From Lentisphaerota bacterium (GTDB lineage Bacteria > Verrucomicrobiota > Kiritimatiellia > RFP12 > UBA1067), in the NCBI GenBank assembly GCA_022839525.1, contig JALHET010000146.1:1-10488 (forward strand): a DNA stretch of 10,488 nucleotides, read 5' to 3'. A program made the translations under genes and the position numbers. Below are positions 1-8,259 of the stretch, in pieces. Positions within the stretch are counted from its first letter, which is position 1, and each line of letters opens with the position of its first letter. The notes below the pieces were generated by a model. That model saw nothing but the letters and a program-made list of their open reading frames with translations, was not told where the DNA came from and ran no database searches.

Positions 1-1
1 C

Positions 2-2896
2 GGGCGCTACTACAGCAATGGCTGGATCAGCGTCAACTGGCCGATCGGCACGACGCAGGATTTCACCAATATGGTCGACGCGGTTTCGGGGCTCGAGACC
101 GAGGGCCGGCTCATCATCACCGGCAGCACGGCGGGCGAGTTCTACTACAACTCCCTCGTGAGCCATCATGCGGTCACCGAGCTGAAGGGCGGTACGACGT
201 TTATCACCAACGGCGCCGATACCGCGAGCCAGAAGCTCATCATCTCGGGCGGATGCCTCGCGCTCTCCAATGACTACAACAACGTGACAGTGAAGGATCT
301 GGTCTTTGGTGGCGCGAACGGCGCGGGGACGATCATCACCGACGGCACGGGTGCGCTGACGGCGACGGATACGCTCACCGTCGAGTCGCTCAATGTTGTC
401 TTCAGCGGTGCGGGAGGGATGGATCCTGAAACCGTTTACAACGTCGTCCGCGTCGCGGGCGATCATGCCGAGGAACTGCTGCCGAAGGTGGTCGGTTCTC
501 TGGTGATGTCGGGTCTCCCGGCCGGCAAAGCCGGCACGTTCACAACCGCCTATGCGGACGGCTACACGACCGTGAAGATGCAGGCCGTTGATCCGGTGGC
601 GATTTCCCAGACCTGGGCGGGCGAGACCGCGAGTTGGAACACGGCGTCGAACTGGACGCCCAACGAGACGCCCGGCATCTTCTCCGACCTGCTCTTCCCC
701 GGCTCCGCGGCGGTGAAGGCGATCGCGGTCGCGCAAGGCGGCGCGGCGGCAGGTTCGCTCGCGTTCGATTCGGCCGCGGGCTACACGATCAGCGGCGAGA
801 AGCTGACGCTCGTCGGAACGAATGCCTTGGCGGCGAAGGCGGTCACGGTCTCGTCCGGCAAGCATGTCATCGAAAACCCGTTCCGTTCGACGGGGCCGAT
901 CTCGGCGACGGTCGTGTCCGGTGCCCAGATGACGTTTGCGGGCGCGGCCGAGATTTCCTCGATCATCAAGAACGGCGCGGGCACGTTCGCCGTGACCAAC
1001 ACGGGAGTCGCCAACGCGGGCTTCACGCTCAATGACGGGCGTCTCGTGATCGGCCCGAAGACCCTTGGCACGACGCCGCTTACGCTGACCGCCTGCACCA
1101 ACACGACGCTGGAGATCGTCAACAATACCGGCGTCGAGCAGGAGTTCCCGCATACGCTCAACTTCAATGCCGCCGGCAACACGCAGTTCGTCGATCTCGT
1201 CATCGACGGCGACATCACGATGCCGGCGTTCAACAAGGGGAACGCGTGCTGGTTCAAGCGCGGCCCCGGCACGCTCACGCTCACGAATGCCGACAAATGG
1301 ATGTTCTCCCACAGCCGCTCCTATCAGTACGGTTCCGTGCACCACATCGACGAAGACGGCCGCCTTCAGGTCGCGATGAAGGACGGTGTGCTGAAGCACG
1401 GCAATGCCGAGATCATCGACGGTACGGTGCATATCAAAGGCACGGGCGTTTCCATCGGCGGCGGCAGCTCGATGTGTGTCGCGGTCGGCGGTCACGCCGA
1501 CCAGCATTCCAGCACCAACGCGGCACTCATTCTTGAGAAGGTCCTGACCGCGCCGACCTACTTCTATGTCGGTGTCAACAATACGACGTCCGAGTGGGGC
1601 GACGTGCGCCGCCACGTGCGGGTCGATCTCCGTGACCATACGACGCTCGGCATTTGGCAGACGCCCCCCGTCGTCGCCTACGGCAGTTTCTATCCGCTCG
1701 GCCAGAACAATGCCGGCGGCACGGACGCCGCTATTGATATCGAAATCAATTACTCCGGCGAATCGAAATCCGGCGGCAACGCTCTCGCCCTGATGATGAG
1801 CCGCAACCAGAATTCGCAGTCGGTGATCACACTCACCGGGGGCAGCCAGATGTTCTACAAGCAGCTCTACGGTACCGGCAACGCGACGGTCAATCTGCGC
1901 GGGGCTTCGGAGATCCGCTGCGACGAGTACTACGTCAACACGCACGGGAACGATTCGGCGACCGAGCTCTACTTCTTCAAGGAGGGCGGCCATTACATGC
2001 GTGACTGGTCGCGGATCACTTTCAATGTCTCCGGGCGCTCGACCGTTCGTTCGAAGCGGATCGTCCTCGCTCGCGCCGACGATGCCGCGGTTCTCAAAAG
2101 CTGGACGGCCGAGCCGGGCGTGCTCACGCTCAACTTCGACGACGGCATCTGGCGCTTCGGCGAGGCGGCGGACGTCGAGGTCACGGTGGCGTGCCCGATG
2201 CGCAAGAACGTGAAGATCAACGCGCTCGCGGGCGGTCTCGAGTTCCAGGTTCCCGCAGGACAGACCGTGGTCTTCAACAAGGACGTGAACGGCGCGGGCG
2301 GCGTGAAGAAGACGGGTGCCGGACGCTTCGAGTTCGGGCTTGGCCGCGTGGTCGGAGAATTCGAGATCAGCGGCGACGCCATCACGAAGGCGACGACCAA
2401 CATCCTCGAAGGCGCGGCCGGGCACACGATCTGCTGCACGGGCGCGGTCGAGGTCGCCGAGGGCACGCTCGCGATCCGGGAGGGCGCGGCCGATCCGGCG
2501 CTCGCGAAGGTCATCGTCGCCTCCGGTGCGACGCTCGACCTCACGGGCGGTACGCACACGCTCGCCGGCGTCGGTGGCGCGGGCACGGTTTCGAACGGCA
2601 CGCTTGCGGATACGGCGATCCTCCTCGATCCGGCGAATCCCTCAGCGGTGCCGACCTTCGCGGCGACTGCCGCGCTCACAGGCCTCACCTTTGTCGATCT
2701 CGGCTATACGGAAGAGCATCCGGTCACCGAGTTCCCGAAAGACATGCTTGTCGCGCGTTATGAAGGCGCCGCGCCGGCCTGCACCTTCAAGGTCAAGGGT
2801 ACGGGCCTGAACCGCACCTGGGGCACCTTCACCGCCCAGAACGGTGAAATCCGCGTGACGGTCTCCTACTCCGGCTTAATGGTAATCTTTCGCTGA
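2..2896 (+). CDS. Autotransporter-type beta-strand-repeat surface protein, 5' partial
   Basis: The frame is open from base 2, so the true start lies upstream; the Met codon at 71 is internal and has no convincing ribosome binding site. The visible 964 residues are rich in Gly, Ala, Thr, Val and Asn. They contain degenerate repeats of the autotransporter-associated beta-strand type, for example NGAGTFAVTNTG, RGPGTLTLTNADKW and KKTGAGRFEFGLG, each followed by a G-x-L or G-T-L turn. A segment at about residues 204-232 (TWAGETASWNTASNW) matches the tryptophan-rich opening module common in such proteins. A right-handed beta-helix, secreted or surface displayed, is the expected fold; adhesion or glycan binding is a guess. 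No outer-membrane barrel domain is seen at the C-terminus. Instead the protein ends in a short hydrophobic stretch closed by arginine (GLMVIFR). Alanine is coded mostly by GCG. Confident that it is a real gene, moderately confident in the class, not in the function. Confidence 0.85.
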   Translation, partial: GRYYSNGWISVNWPIGTTQDFTNMVDAVSGLETEGRLIITGSTAGEFYYNSLVSHHAVTELKGGTTFITNGADTASQKLIISGGCLALSNDYNNVTVKDLVFGGANGAGTIITDGTGALTATDTLTVESLNVVFSGAGGMDPETVYNVVRVAGDHAEELLPKVVGSLVMSGLPAGKAGTFTTAYADGYTTVKMQAVDPVAISQTWAGETASWNTASNWTPNETPGIFSDLLFPGSAAVKAIAVAQGGAAAGSLAFDSAAGYTISGEKLTLVGTNALAAKAVTVSSGKHVIENPFRSTGPISATVVSGAQMTFAGAAEISSIIKNGAGTFAVTNTGVANAGFTLNDGRLVIGPKTLGTTPLTLTACTNTTLEIVNNTGVEQEFPHTLNFNAAGNTQFVDLVIDGDITMPAFNKGNACWFKRGPGTLTLTNADKWMFSHSRSYQYGSVHHIDEDGRLQVAMKDGVLKHGNAEIIDGTVHIKGTGVSIGGGSSMCVAVGGHADQHSSTNAALILEKVLTAPTYFYVGVNNTTSEWGDVRRHVRVDLRDHTTLGIWQTPPVVAYGSFYPLGQNNAGGTDAAIDIEINYSGESKSGGNALALMMSRNQNSQSVITLTGGSQMFYKQLYGTGNATVNLRGASEIRCDEYYVNTHGNDSATELYFFKEGGHYMRDWSRITFNVSGRSTVRSKRIVLARADDAAVLKSWTAEPGVLTLNFDDGIWRFGEAADVEVTVACPMRKNVKINALAGGLEFQVPAGQTVVFNKDVNGAGGVKKTGAGRFEFGLGRVVGEFEISGDAITKATTNILEGAAGHTICCTGAVEVAEGTLAIREGAADPALAKVIVASGATLDLTGGTHTLAGVGGAGTVSNGTLADTAILLDPANPSAVPTFAATAALTGLTFVDLGYTEEHPVTEFPKDMLVARYEGAAPACTFKVKGTGLNRTWGTFTAQNGEIRVTVSYSGLMVIFR

Positions 2897-2927
2897 TGAG
2901 GGGCGTAGCCGTATAGGGGCGCTCATC
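2895..2927 (+). other. Possible weak stem-loop after the surface-protein gene
   Basis: GATGAG at 2895-2900, overlapping the stop codon, is complementary to CTCATC at 2922-2927, giving a 6-bp stem. The loop contains a small GGC/GCC inner pairing. No T-run follows, so this is not a typical intrinsic terminator. It may be a transcript-end structure or chance. Confidence 0.2.
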
Positions 2928-2997
2928 TCGGGTCGACCGCCACCATGCGTTCCGAATGGGGTCGGGTGGCAATCGGTTGATATACTATGAGACGGAA

Positions 2998-3164
2998 ATG
3001 AAGGGAATCTCGATCAGATTTTTCAACGAGCGGGAAATTCGCGCGATGCCAGTTCCGCTGCGATCAAGAGTCTCATCTCCGGAGCGCTGACCGACAAAAT
3101 CGCCGACCGCGAGATTTTCATGAAAGGCATCGACTCCTCCTACTACCAGACTGATTGCCGTTAG
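2998..3164 (+). pseudogene. Relic of a Bro-N-type and Fic-family gene (internal deletion)
   Basis: Two short pieces in different frames lie in the otherwise empty gap. From ATG 2998 the first frame reads MKGISIRFFNEREIRA, which resembles the start of Bro-N/RhuM-type proteins (typically IRFFNDREVRAVW), then loses the match and stops at 3088-3090. In the third frame, from about 3045 to the TAG at 3162-3164, it reads ASSAAIKSLISGALTDKI then ADREIFMKGIDSSYYQTD. This closely resembles the extreme C-terminus of a common Fic-family subtype (LTDKINDRE...KGI-[DE]-x-SYYYE). The Fic catalytic motif HPFxxGNGR and the whole middle are absent. The simplest reading is a gene, or two adjacent genes, reduced by a large internal deletion with the junction near 3044-3048. 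Fic proteins AMPylate target proteins and often act in toxin-antitoxin pairs; this copy cannot. Family matches are from memory. Confidence 0.65.
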
Positions 3165-3201
3165 CTCTCCCGGCTCCCGTCGATCAGCATTTACTCGAAG
3201 A

Positions 3202-3206
3202 AGAGG
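3202..3206 (+). promoter_or_regulatory. Ribosome binding site of the GH20 gene
   Basis: AGAGG lies 6 bases before the ATG at 3213, within a purine-rich AAGAAGAGG tract followed by an A-rich spacer. It fixes the start at 3213. The bases just upstream are the end of the Fic relic, so the gene's promoter must lie in or before that relic. A TATACT hexamer at 2981-2986 has no matching -35 box. Confidence 0.6.
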
Positions 3207-3212
3207 TAAAAA

Positions 3213-4835
3213 ATGAAAAGAAGAACGTTTTTAAATGCCGCGTCTTTAGCTGTGACTAGCCTTGCCTGCACCGCTATGGCGTTTTGCGCCCATGCAGCCG
3301 ATGCGGCAATGGCTTTGAAAAAAAACGAGGGGGCAAAGCCTCAGGTCTTCCATCTTGATCTGGCTTTCGCAAAATACCGCCCGGAGTATCTGAGGCGCCT
3401 GATCCCGCAGCTCAAAAAATGCGGGTTCAACACGATCCTCTGGGAGATGGAAGACGCGGTGCGCTTCGACACCTGTCCGGAGATAGCCGCGCCTGACGCC
3501 ATGTCGAAAGCGGAGCTGGCGGCGATCCTGGCCTTCGCCCGCGAGTCGGGGCTTGAAAACATGCCGCTGTTGCAGACGCTCTCGCATAACGCCTATGTCC
3601 TGCGCCATCTGAAATATCAGCATCTGTCTGAAAGGCCGGGGTTCCTTGAGCTGTATTGCCTGTCACGTCCGGAGACGGGGCGCTTCCTGGCAGATTGGGC
3701 AAAGGAAACCGCAGACCTGTTTGGGAATCCCCGCTACTTCCACATCGGTGCCGACGAGGCGAATAAAATTGGCCAGGAGTGCGACCTGTGCCGCAAGAGC
3801 GTGGAGGAGATGGGAGTCGCGGGCCTGATCGTCAAACATCTCGCGCCCGTAAAGCAGGCGCTTTTTGAACGTCAGATCACGCCTGTGATGTGGGCGGACA
3901 TGGTCCACAACCATCCGGAACTGAAGACCATGCTTGACCGGCGCATCATTCTCGCCGACTGGTGGTATGAGCCTGCCGAGCAGGCCTTCCGCCGGGTCGG
4001 CCCGGAAAAGAGGCGGGTCAACGTGTTCGCCGGGGCAGCCGAATTGCGGAAGTCGGGCTTCGCCGTGTGGGGTTGCGGTGCCGCGCGTTGTTGGGGCGAC
4101 TCGGTCTTCGCCCCCAGGCACGACCATCATTTCAAGAACTACCGCGAATGGAGGCGGGCGTTCGCGGAGATCCCCTTGGAGGGCGTGATGCTGACAAGCT
4201 GGAGCTGGCACCTCTTCCCGCTGGAACTGCAGATGCCTGTGATGGCGCTGGCGGCGTATGATGGCCTGGACGACGCACAGTATGAGGAGGCGTTCGCGCG
4301 GGATTGGCTGGGGGTGGACGGCAAGGAGTTTTTCCGCGCCGTGCGCCTTTTGTCGCCTCCCGTACTTTTCAGTATGACCGCAAAAATCGGCCACAGCCAA
4401 GTCCATCACATGGCGATGCCTGATGCAGTCATCAAGGAGGCGCAGAGACTGTCAGCGAAAGAGAAAGACCGCGCGCGCGAAAGCGAAAAGGCGGCGGCTC
4501 TGCTGGCCGGGTATCAGGACGCCGCCGACGCGTTGCGCAAACTGGAGGCGCAGGCGAGCGGCGACAAGGAGATGCTGCGGGACTGGATACTGGCTGCGGA
4601 CAACCTTGTCTTCCGTGCGCGGCTGCAGCGTTTCCTGCTGGCGCCAGAGCCGGACGAAGCCCAAAGGCAGGTGCTGTCCGCCGCGCTTGACGGCCTGCGC
4701 CGGCGCAGCGAGGCCATGTACCTGAAAAAAGTCGGTCCGGCCTGCGCCGCCCTGCTGACAGGGAACATTTTCGGCCCTGCGGAACACGCTTTGCGGAACT
4801 GGCGCGGTCCGTCCGCCGCCGGTGTGAAAGAGTGA
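3213..4835 (+). CDS. Secreted GH20 beta-N-acetylhexosaminidase, hexosaminidase D type
   Basis: A 540-residue exported glycosidase, predicted to remove terminal beta-linked N-acetylglucosamine or N-acetylgalactosamine. Residues 1-28 form a signal peptide with a Tat-like KRRTFLN motif and an A-H-A cleavage site. The mature protein enters the TIM barrel almost at once (HLDLAF at 47-52), without the usual GH20b domain, as in hexosaminidase D enzymes. Family landmarks follow in order: ILWEMED (75-81), PLLQTLSH (118-125), the GH20 signature HIGADEA (177-183) with the catalytic Asp181-Glu182 pair, VMWADM (225-230), ADWWYEP (248-254) and LTSWSWHLFP (327-336). Residues from about 400 to 530 are a charged helical domain. 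A CxxC pair (190 and 193) sits just after the active-site motif. GH20 enzymes use the substrate acetamido group as nucleophile, with Glu as acid/base. The stop overlaps the region where the next gene begins, so the two are probably cotranscribed. Exact substrate unknown. Confidence 0.88.
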   Translation: MKRRTFLNAASLAVTSLACTAMAFCAHAADAAMALKKNEGAKPQVFHLDLAFAKYRPEYLRRLIPQLKKCGFNTILWEMEDAVRFDTCPEIAAPDAMSKAELAAILAFARESGLENMPLLQTLSHNAYVLRHLKYQHLSERPGFLELYCLSRPETGRFLADWAKETADLFGNPRYFHIGADEANKIGQECDLCRKSVEEMGVAGLIVKHLAPVKQALFERQITPVMWADMVHNHPELKTMLDRRIILADWWYEPAEQAFRRVGPEKRRVNVFAGAAELRKSGFAVWGCGAARCWGDSVFAPRHDHHFKNYREWRRAFAEIPLEGVMLTSWSWHLFPLELQMPVMALAAYDGLDDAQYEEAFARDWLGVDGKEFFRAVRLLSPPVLFSMTAKIGHSQVHHMAMPDAVIKEAQRLSAKEKDRARESEKAAALLAGYQDAADALRKLEAQASGDKEMLRDWILAADNLVFRARLQRFLLAPEPDEAQRQVLSAALDGLRRRSEAMYLKKVGPACAALLTGNIFGPAEHALRNWRGPSAAGVKE

Positions 4836-4855
4836 TGAAGTGCATTACGGGAAGT

Positions 4856-4861
4856 AGAGGG
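4856..4861 (+). promoter_or_regulatory. Ribosome binding site favouring start at 4871
   Basis: AGAGGG lies 9 bases before the ATG at 4871 (12 before the adjacent ATG at 4874). Starting there puts a compact n-region directly ahead of the hydrophobic signal peptide core. The rival starts, GTG 4832 and ATG 4835, overlap the stop of the upstream gene and have GAAAGAG nearby, so translational coupling from there cannot be excluded. Confidence 0.5.
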
Positions 4862-4870
4862 CTGTCTAAA

Positions 4871-7800
4871 ATGATGAGATTTTGTTTGTTGGCAATAGTT
4901 GCCGCAGTTGGGTTCTGCGGAGCGGCGGAAAACAGCGGTTACGCAAGCCTCAGCCTAAACGGGCAGGGCACCATAACCTCGTTGTGTGAGAACGTCCATG
5001 GACGGGAACTGGTGGCCGAACCGCAGCCGATGGTCACGCTGATCGAAAAGGGCGGCAGGCGGATCGCCGCGGATGCCGTCCGGAAGGCTGCAAACGATTG
5101 TCTGGTCTATTCTTTTCCGGCGCGTTCGGATTCGGTGACACTGTCGGTGGACCGCTTTTACGGCGGCTGGACGTTTCAGGTTGAGACGGCTGACTTGAAG
5201 AACGTTGACAAGGTCGAGTTCTGCCGTATCAAGCCCGTTTGCAAGAGCTATTGCGGTTCGCTCGTGAACGGGCTCTCGGACGATCTGTCGGGTGTGGTGT
5301 TGAGGGCGTATGACGTGGAGACAAAGATGGGTGTCTCCGCGGAAGCGCTTTGGATCACGATGCGCGGCGATGAGGAACTCGTGGGGCGCCGTTTCGGGCT
5401 TTCTGCGGGCCCGCGTGCCGAGATCCCGCAGATGCTGCGGGGTATGACGCTTGCCGCAGGATTGGCGCATTCCGATGTCGGGGGCGCGTGGTCACTCGGT
5501 TCGGAGGGGAACCGCAGTTCGTTCTTCATGGTACGCATCCCGCATGCATACACGATCGACGATTGGATCGAATGCGCGAAGTTATGCGGTTGCACGACGC
5601 TGCACCTCGACTGGTGGTGGGAGCCGCACAAGGCCGAGGGACACTATCCGGTCTGGACCAACCGCTTCCCCAAGGGGTTCGCGTCGCTCAAGGCGCATGC
5701 CGCAGGACTGAAGACCTCTATGCATACATTGTCCGGATGCATCGGTTTCGCCGATCCGTGGGTGACGCCGCACGCCTCTTCTAATCTGATGCATGTTTAT
5801 ACCTATACGCTCGCGAAAGGCATCGACAAGCCGGACACCGTAATATACGTCAATGAAAAACCGGGCGCTCGCCATGACTACACCTTGCAGTATACCAGCA
5901 ACGGCAACGTGCTCCGCATCGGCACGGAGTTGATGCAGTATACGGGGATATCCTTCGAGAAGCCGTATGCCTTCACAGGTGTAACGCGCGGCGCGTTCGG
6001 AACCGAGGTCTTCGCACATGATGCCGGAAAGCGGGTTGACTACGTATGGCAGCGCTACCTCTCGTTCTTCGCCGACCCCGATTCACCGCTTTTGGACGAC
6101 CTCGCCGCCGCGCTCGGCAAGGTGTATTCCGGCTGCGGCTTCGATCAGGTCTACATGGATGGCGCGGAGGGCGTGGCAAACGCGACCGGCGGATTTCCCG
6201 GCGCGCGCAAGCGCGATAGGATGCTGCGGCAGATCTTCTCCGCCTTCGCCGCAAAGGGACATGCGCCGCTCTGGGAAGACAGCAACTGGACGACGCACGG
6301 CTGGTGGTTCCACTCGCGCATAGGGTCCTGGGACTACGCGAGCTGGGCGCCGCGGGTCTTCCTGAACCGGCATCTCCGTAGCCTTCTGCCGCAGAGCCGT
6401 CTTGCGAACTTCATGGAACCGTCACTCGGCTGGTGGCCAATCAAGTGGGGTGTTTCGTCAAACAGATGCTACCACTTCGACGAACAAGAATACTTTGCCG
6501 CCAAGATGGCGGGTGTCGATTCGGCGTTTTCGATCACGCCTTGGGGCGGATCCGGCCCCGATAAGAGTCCGTTTGCGATCGGCGAGCGCCGCGCTATGAC
6601 GATCATCGGGCGCTACGAGCGATTCCGTCTTGCCCGGGCGTTTGCGCCGGGGGTGCGGGAAAAGCTGGCCGAATTGGATCGTGACTTCCGCCTGCGCCAA
6701 GATGACCGGGGCGAATGGACACTGACACCGGTCCAGGTCAACTGCCACCGGGTGGCGGGATCTGATTATGCCGCGTGGAAAGTCAATAGTGAGGGGAAAC
6801 GCACATGCGACCTTCGCGTTGAAGTGCTTTGGGGTGTCGGCAAGTGGGACGGCAAGCATGCGACGGCGATTTCGTCCGATGACGTTCCCAAGATGACGTT
6901 CTCAAGCGCGAAAGGAGTGACGTTTACCTGCACGGCGGAAGAGGAGTGCCGGGGCGTCCGTCTTAAAGCATCGAATGCGACGGCGACCTCGCGCGGCGCT
7001 TGGACATCTGCGGCGCTCAATTTCAGCCACCCGTTCACGGATCGGGACTTCACGGGGTGCGGTGCCTATGGCTTCAAGGTCAAGGGCGACGGATCAGGGG
7101 CGATTCTGAATCTTCAGACGGGACAGGGCCGCGCCAATGGCGGAGGGCTTAACGAACACTACGTGAAACTCGACTTTACAGGCTGGCGGTATTTTGAGGT
7201 GCCGATGACCAGCGAGCACGACGCCGGGGAGTTTGACCGGTACGTGTGGCCGTACTGCCAACATCCGTCCGCGTATCCGGTGTACGAGCGCGGTGCAGTG
7301 AGGCCAAAGACGATCGGCTCTCTGTCCCTGTGGCTGAATGAAGTGCCGACAGGCGGAGTGACGGACGTGATCGTCAGCGAAGTGCGCGCCTTGCCGCTTG
7401 TGGAGTTAACGTTGAAGAATGCCACGGTGACGGTCAACAACTCTCCGCACACTGTGCCGTTCGCGCTGAAGAGCGGCGAGTTCGCGGATTTCGATGGTCG
7501 TTTTTGGATACGGCATTCGATGCGGGGCGATCGCGTGGAGCGTCGCGCGGCTTCTTCCGTGCCCGAATGGATGGAAGGTGAGAATGCGCTTTCGTTCGCT
7601 GCGGAATCGGCCGAGGCGACTGCGCGGGCCGAGGTGACGACATTCGCGTGCGGCAAGCCGTTCAAGGCATTGGCCTCGACATTGGCCGCCTCTCAGGAGA
7701 AAACCATCGCGTTCGAGCCTGAGATGCCCGAGATCTGGGCACCGGCAAAGGGTTTTGATCGCCTGCCCCCAGTGAAGGTGCGTCCGGGAAAACAGGCGGA

Positions 7801-8104
7801 ACTGGCGGTAGAGATCGTCGGGCCGATTTCGAACCCGGTTCTTGTCGTCGGTACGGAAAAACGCCGCTTCCAAGTGACGGTCGCGGCGGAGGAGAAGCTG
7901 GTTTTCCGGGGCAAGACATGGTTTGTGCGCGGTGCATACGGGAAGGTTCGCACCCGGGGCGACTTTGATGCCGCGTTGCCTTTTCTGTCGGGTGTTTCCG
8001 GAATTGCCCTTGAGTCGGATAATCCGGAGTCCGCATGTGCGCAGGTTCGCCTGTTCAAAAACTATGTGGATGATTCAATCGCCAAGGCACGGTTGCACCC
8101 GTAG
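4871..8104 (+). CDS. Large secreted TIM-barrel protein, putative glycoside hydrolase of unassigned family
   Basis: I cannot name the family. With the start at 4871 it has 1077 residues (1090 from GTG 4832). Residues 1-19 (MMRFCLLAIVAAVGFCGAA) look like a Sec signal peptide. Residues about 20-220 are beta-rich, like the beta-sandwich ahead of the barrel in alpha-galactosidase-like enzymes. A barrel spans about 225-560: HLDWWWEP (245-252), GFDQVYMDGAEG (near 423-434), LWEDSNW (467-473) and NFMEPSLGWW (near 513-522). Asp430, Glu433, Glu469 and Glu516 are candidate catalytic acids, by position only. Residues about 309-392 form an inserted beta-domain. About 560-670 is beta-rich, 674-840 resembles a galactose-binding jelly-roll, and the tail is again beta-rich. 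The closest overall resemblance is to clan GH-D type barrels (GH27/GH36 and relatives), which act on alpha-linked galactose or N-acetylgalactosamine. That assignment is inference. Pairing with a hexosaminidase supports glycan degradation. Confidence 0.75.
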   Translation: MMRFCLLAIVAAVGFCGAAENSGYASLSLNGQGTITSLCENVHGRELVAEPQPMVTLIEKGGRRIAADAVRKAANDCLVYSFPARSDSVTLSVDRFYGGWTFQVETADLKNVDKVEFCRIKPVCKSYCGSLVNGLSDDLSGVVLRAYDVETKMGVSAEALWITMRGDEELVGRRFGLSAGPRAEIPQMLRGMTLAAGLAHSDVGGAWSLGSEGNRSSFFMVRIPHAYTIDDWIECAKLCGCTTLHLDWWWEPHKAEGHYPVWTNRFPKGFASLKAHAAGLKTSMHTLSGCIGFADPWVTPHASSNLMHVYTYTLAKGIDKPDTVIYVNEKPGARHDYTLQYTSNGNVLRIGTELMQYTGISFEKPYAFTGVTRGAFGTEVFAHDAGKRVDYVWQRYLSFFADPDSPLLDDLAAALGKVYSGCGFDQVYMDGAEGVANATGGFPGARKRDRMLRQIFSAFAAKGHAPLWEDSNWTTHGWWFHSRIGSWDYASWAPRVFLNRHLRSLLPQSRLANFMEPSLGWWPIKWGVSSNRCYHFDEQEYFAAKMAGVDSAFSITPWGGSGPDKSPFAIGERRAMTIIGRYERFRLARAFAPGVREKLAELDRDFRLRQDDRGEWTLTPVQVNCHRVAGSDYAAWKVNSEGKRTCDLRVEVLWGVGKWDGKHATAISSDDVPKMTFSSAKGVTFTCTAEEECRGVRLKASNATATSRGAWTSAALNFSHPFTDRDFTGCGAYGFKVKGDGSGAILNLQTGQGRANGGGLNEHYVKLDFTGWRYFEVPMTSEHDAGEFDRYVWPYCQHPSAYPVYERGAVRPKTIGSLSLWLNEVPTGGVTDVIVSEVRALPLVELTLKNATVTVNNSPHTVPFALKSGEFADFDGRFWIRHSMRGDRVERRAASSVPEWMEGENALSFAAESAEATARAEVTTFACGKPFKALASTLAASQEKTIAFEPEMPEIWAPAKGFDRLPPVKVRPGKQAELAVEIVGPISNPVLVVGTEKRRFQVTVAAEEKLVFRGKTWFVRGAYGKVRTRGDFDAALPFLSGVSGIALESDNPESACAQVRLFKNYVDDSIAKARLHP

Positions 8105-8259
8105 GAGCCTGTTGTCACCAACCGATTGCGCCCGGTGCTACTCTACCCTTGTTTTTCACGGCTGGATGATATACCGTTTCTTCACAGTGTTGGATTTGCC
8201 GAATGCGCCGTGGCGGCGTACGGTTGTTATCCTCCGCTTTTCACTCGAAAGGATCAGTC
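8105..8259 (+). promoter_or_regulatory. Short intergenic gap with weak promoter candidate
   Basis: No gene was seen here. TTGTTT (8149-8154) and TATACC (8170-8175) resemble -35 and -10 boxes, but the 15-base spacing is short, so this is a weak candidate. No hairpin followed by a T-run marks a terminator after the stop at 8102-8104. The next gene may therefore be read through from upstream, have its own promoter, or both. Confidence 0.2.
8249..8253 (+). promoter_or_regulatory. Ribosome binding site of the DUF4838 gene
   Basis: AAGGA lies 6 bases before the ATG at 8260, a near-ideal sequence and spacing. It fixes the start, which directly precedes a lysine-led signal peptide. Confidence 0.7.

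Noticed and set aside
71..73. ATG at 71 as the start of the surface-protein gene
   Set aside because: The frame is open and protein-like to the window edge, and no signal peptide follows this Met, so it is internal.
2931..2938. Palindrome GGTCGACC and nearby GCCACC/GGTGGC pairing
   Set aside because: Short and common in GC-rich DNA; there is no T-run, repeat partner or adjacent regulator to give it meaning.
3663..4409. 248-codon minus-strand open frame inside the GH20 gene
   Set aside because: The translation shows no recognisable domain, and the + strand carries all the GH20 landmarks in order.
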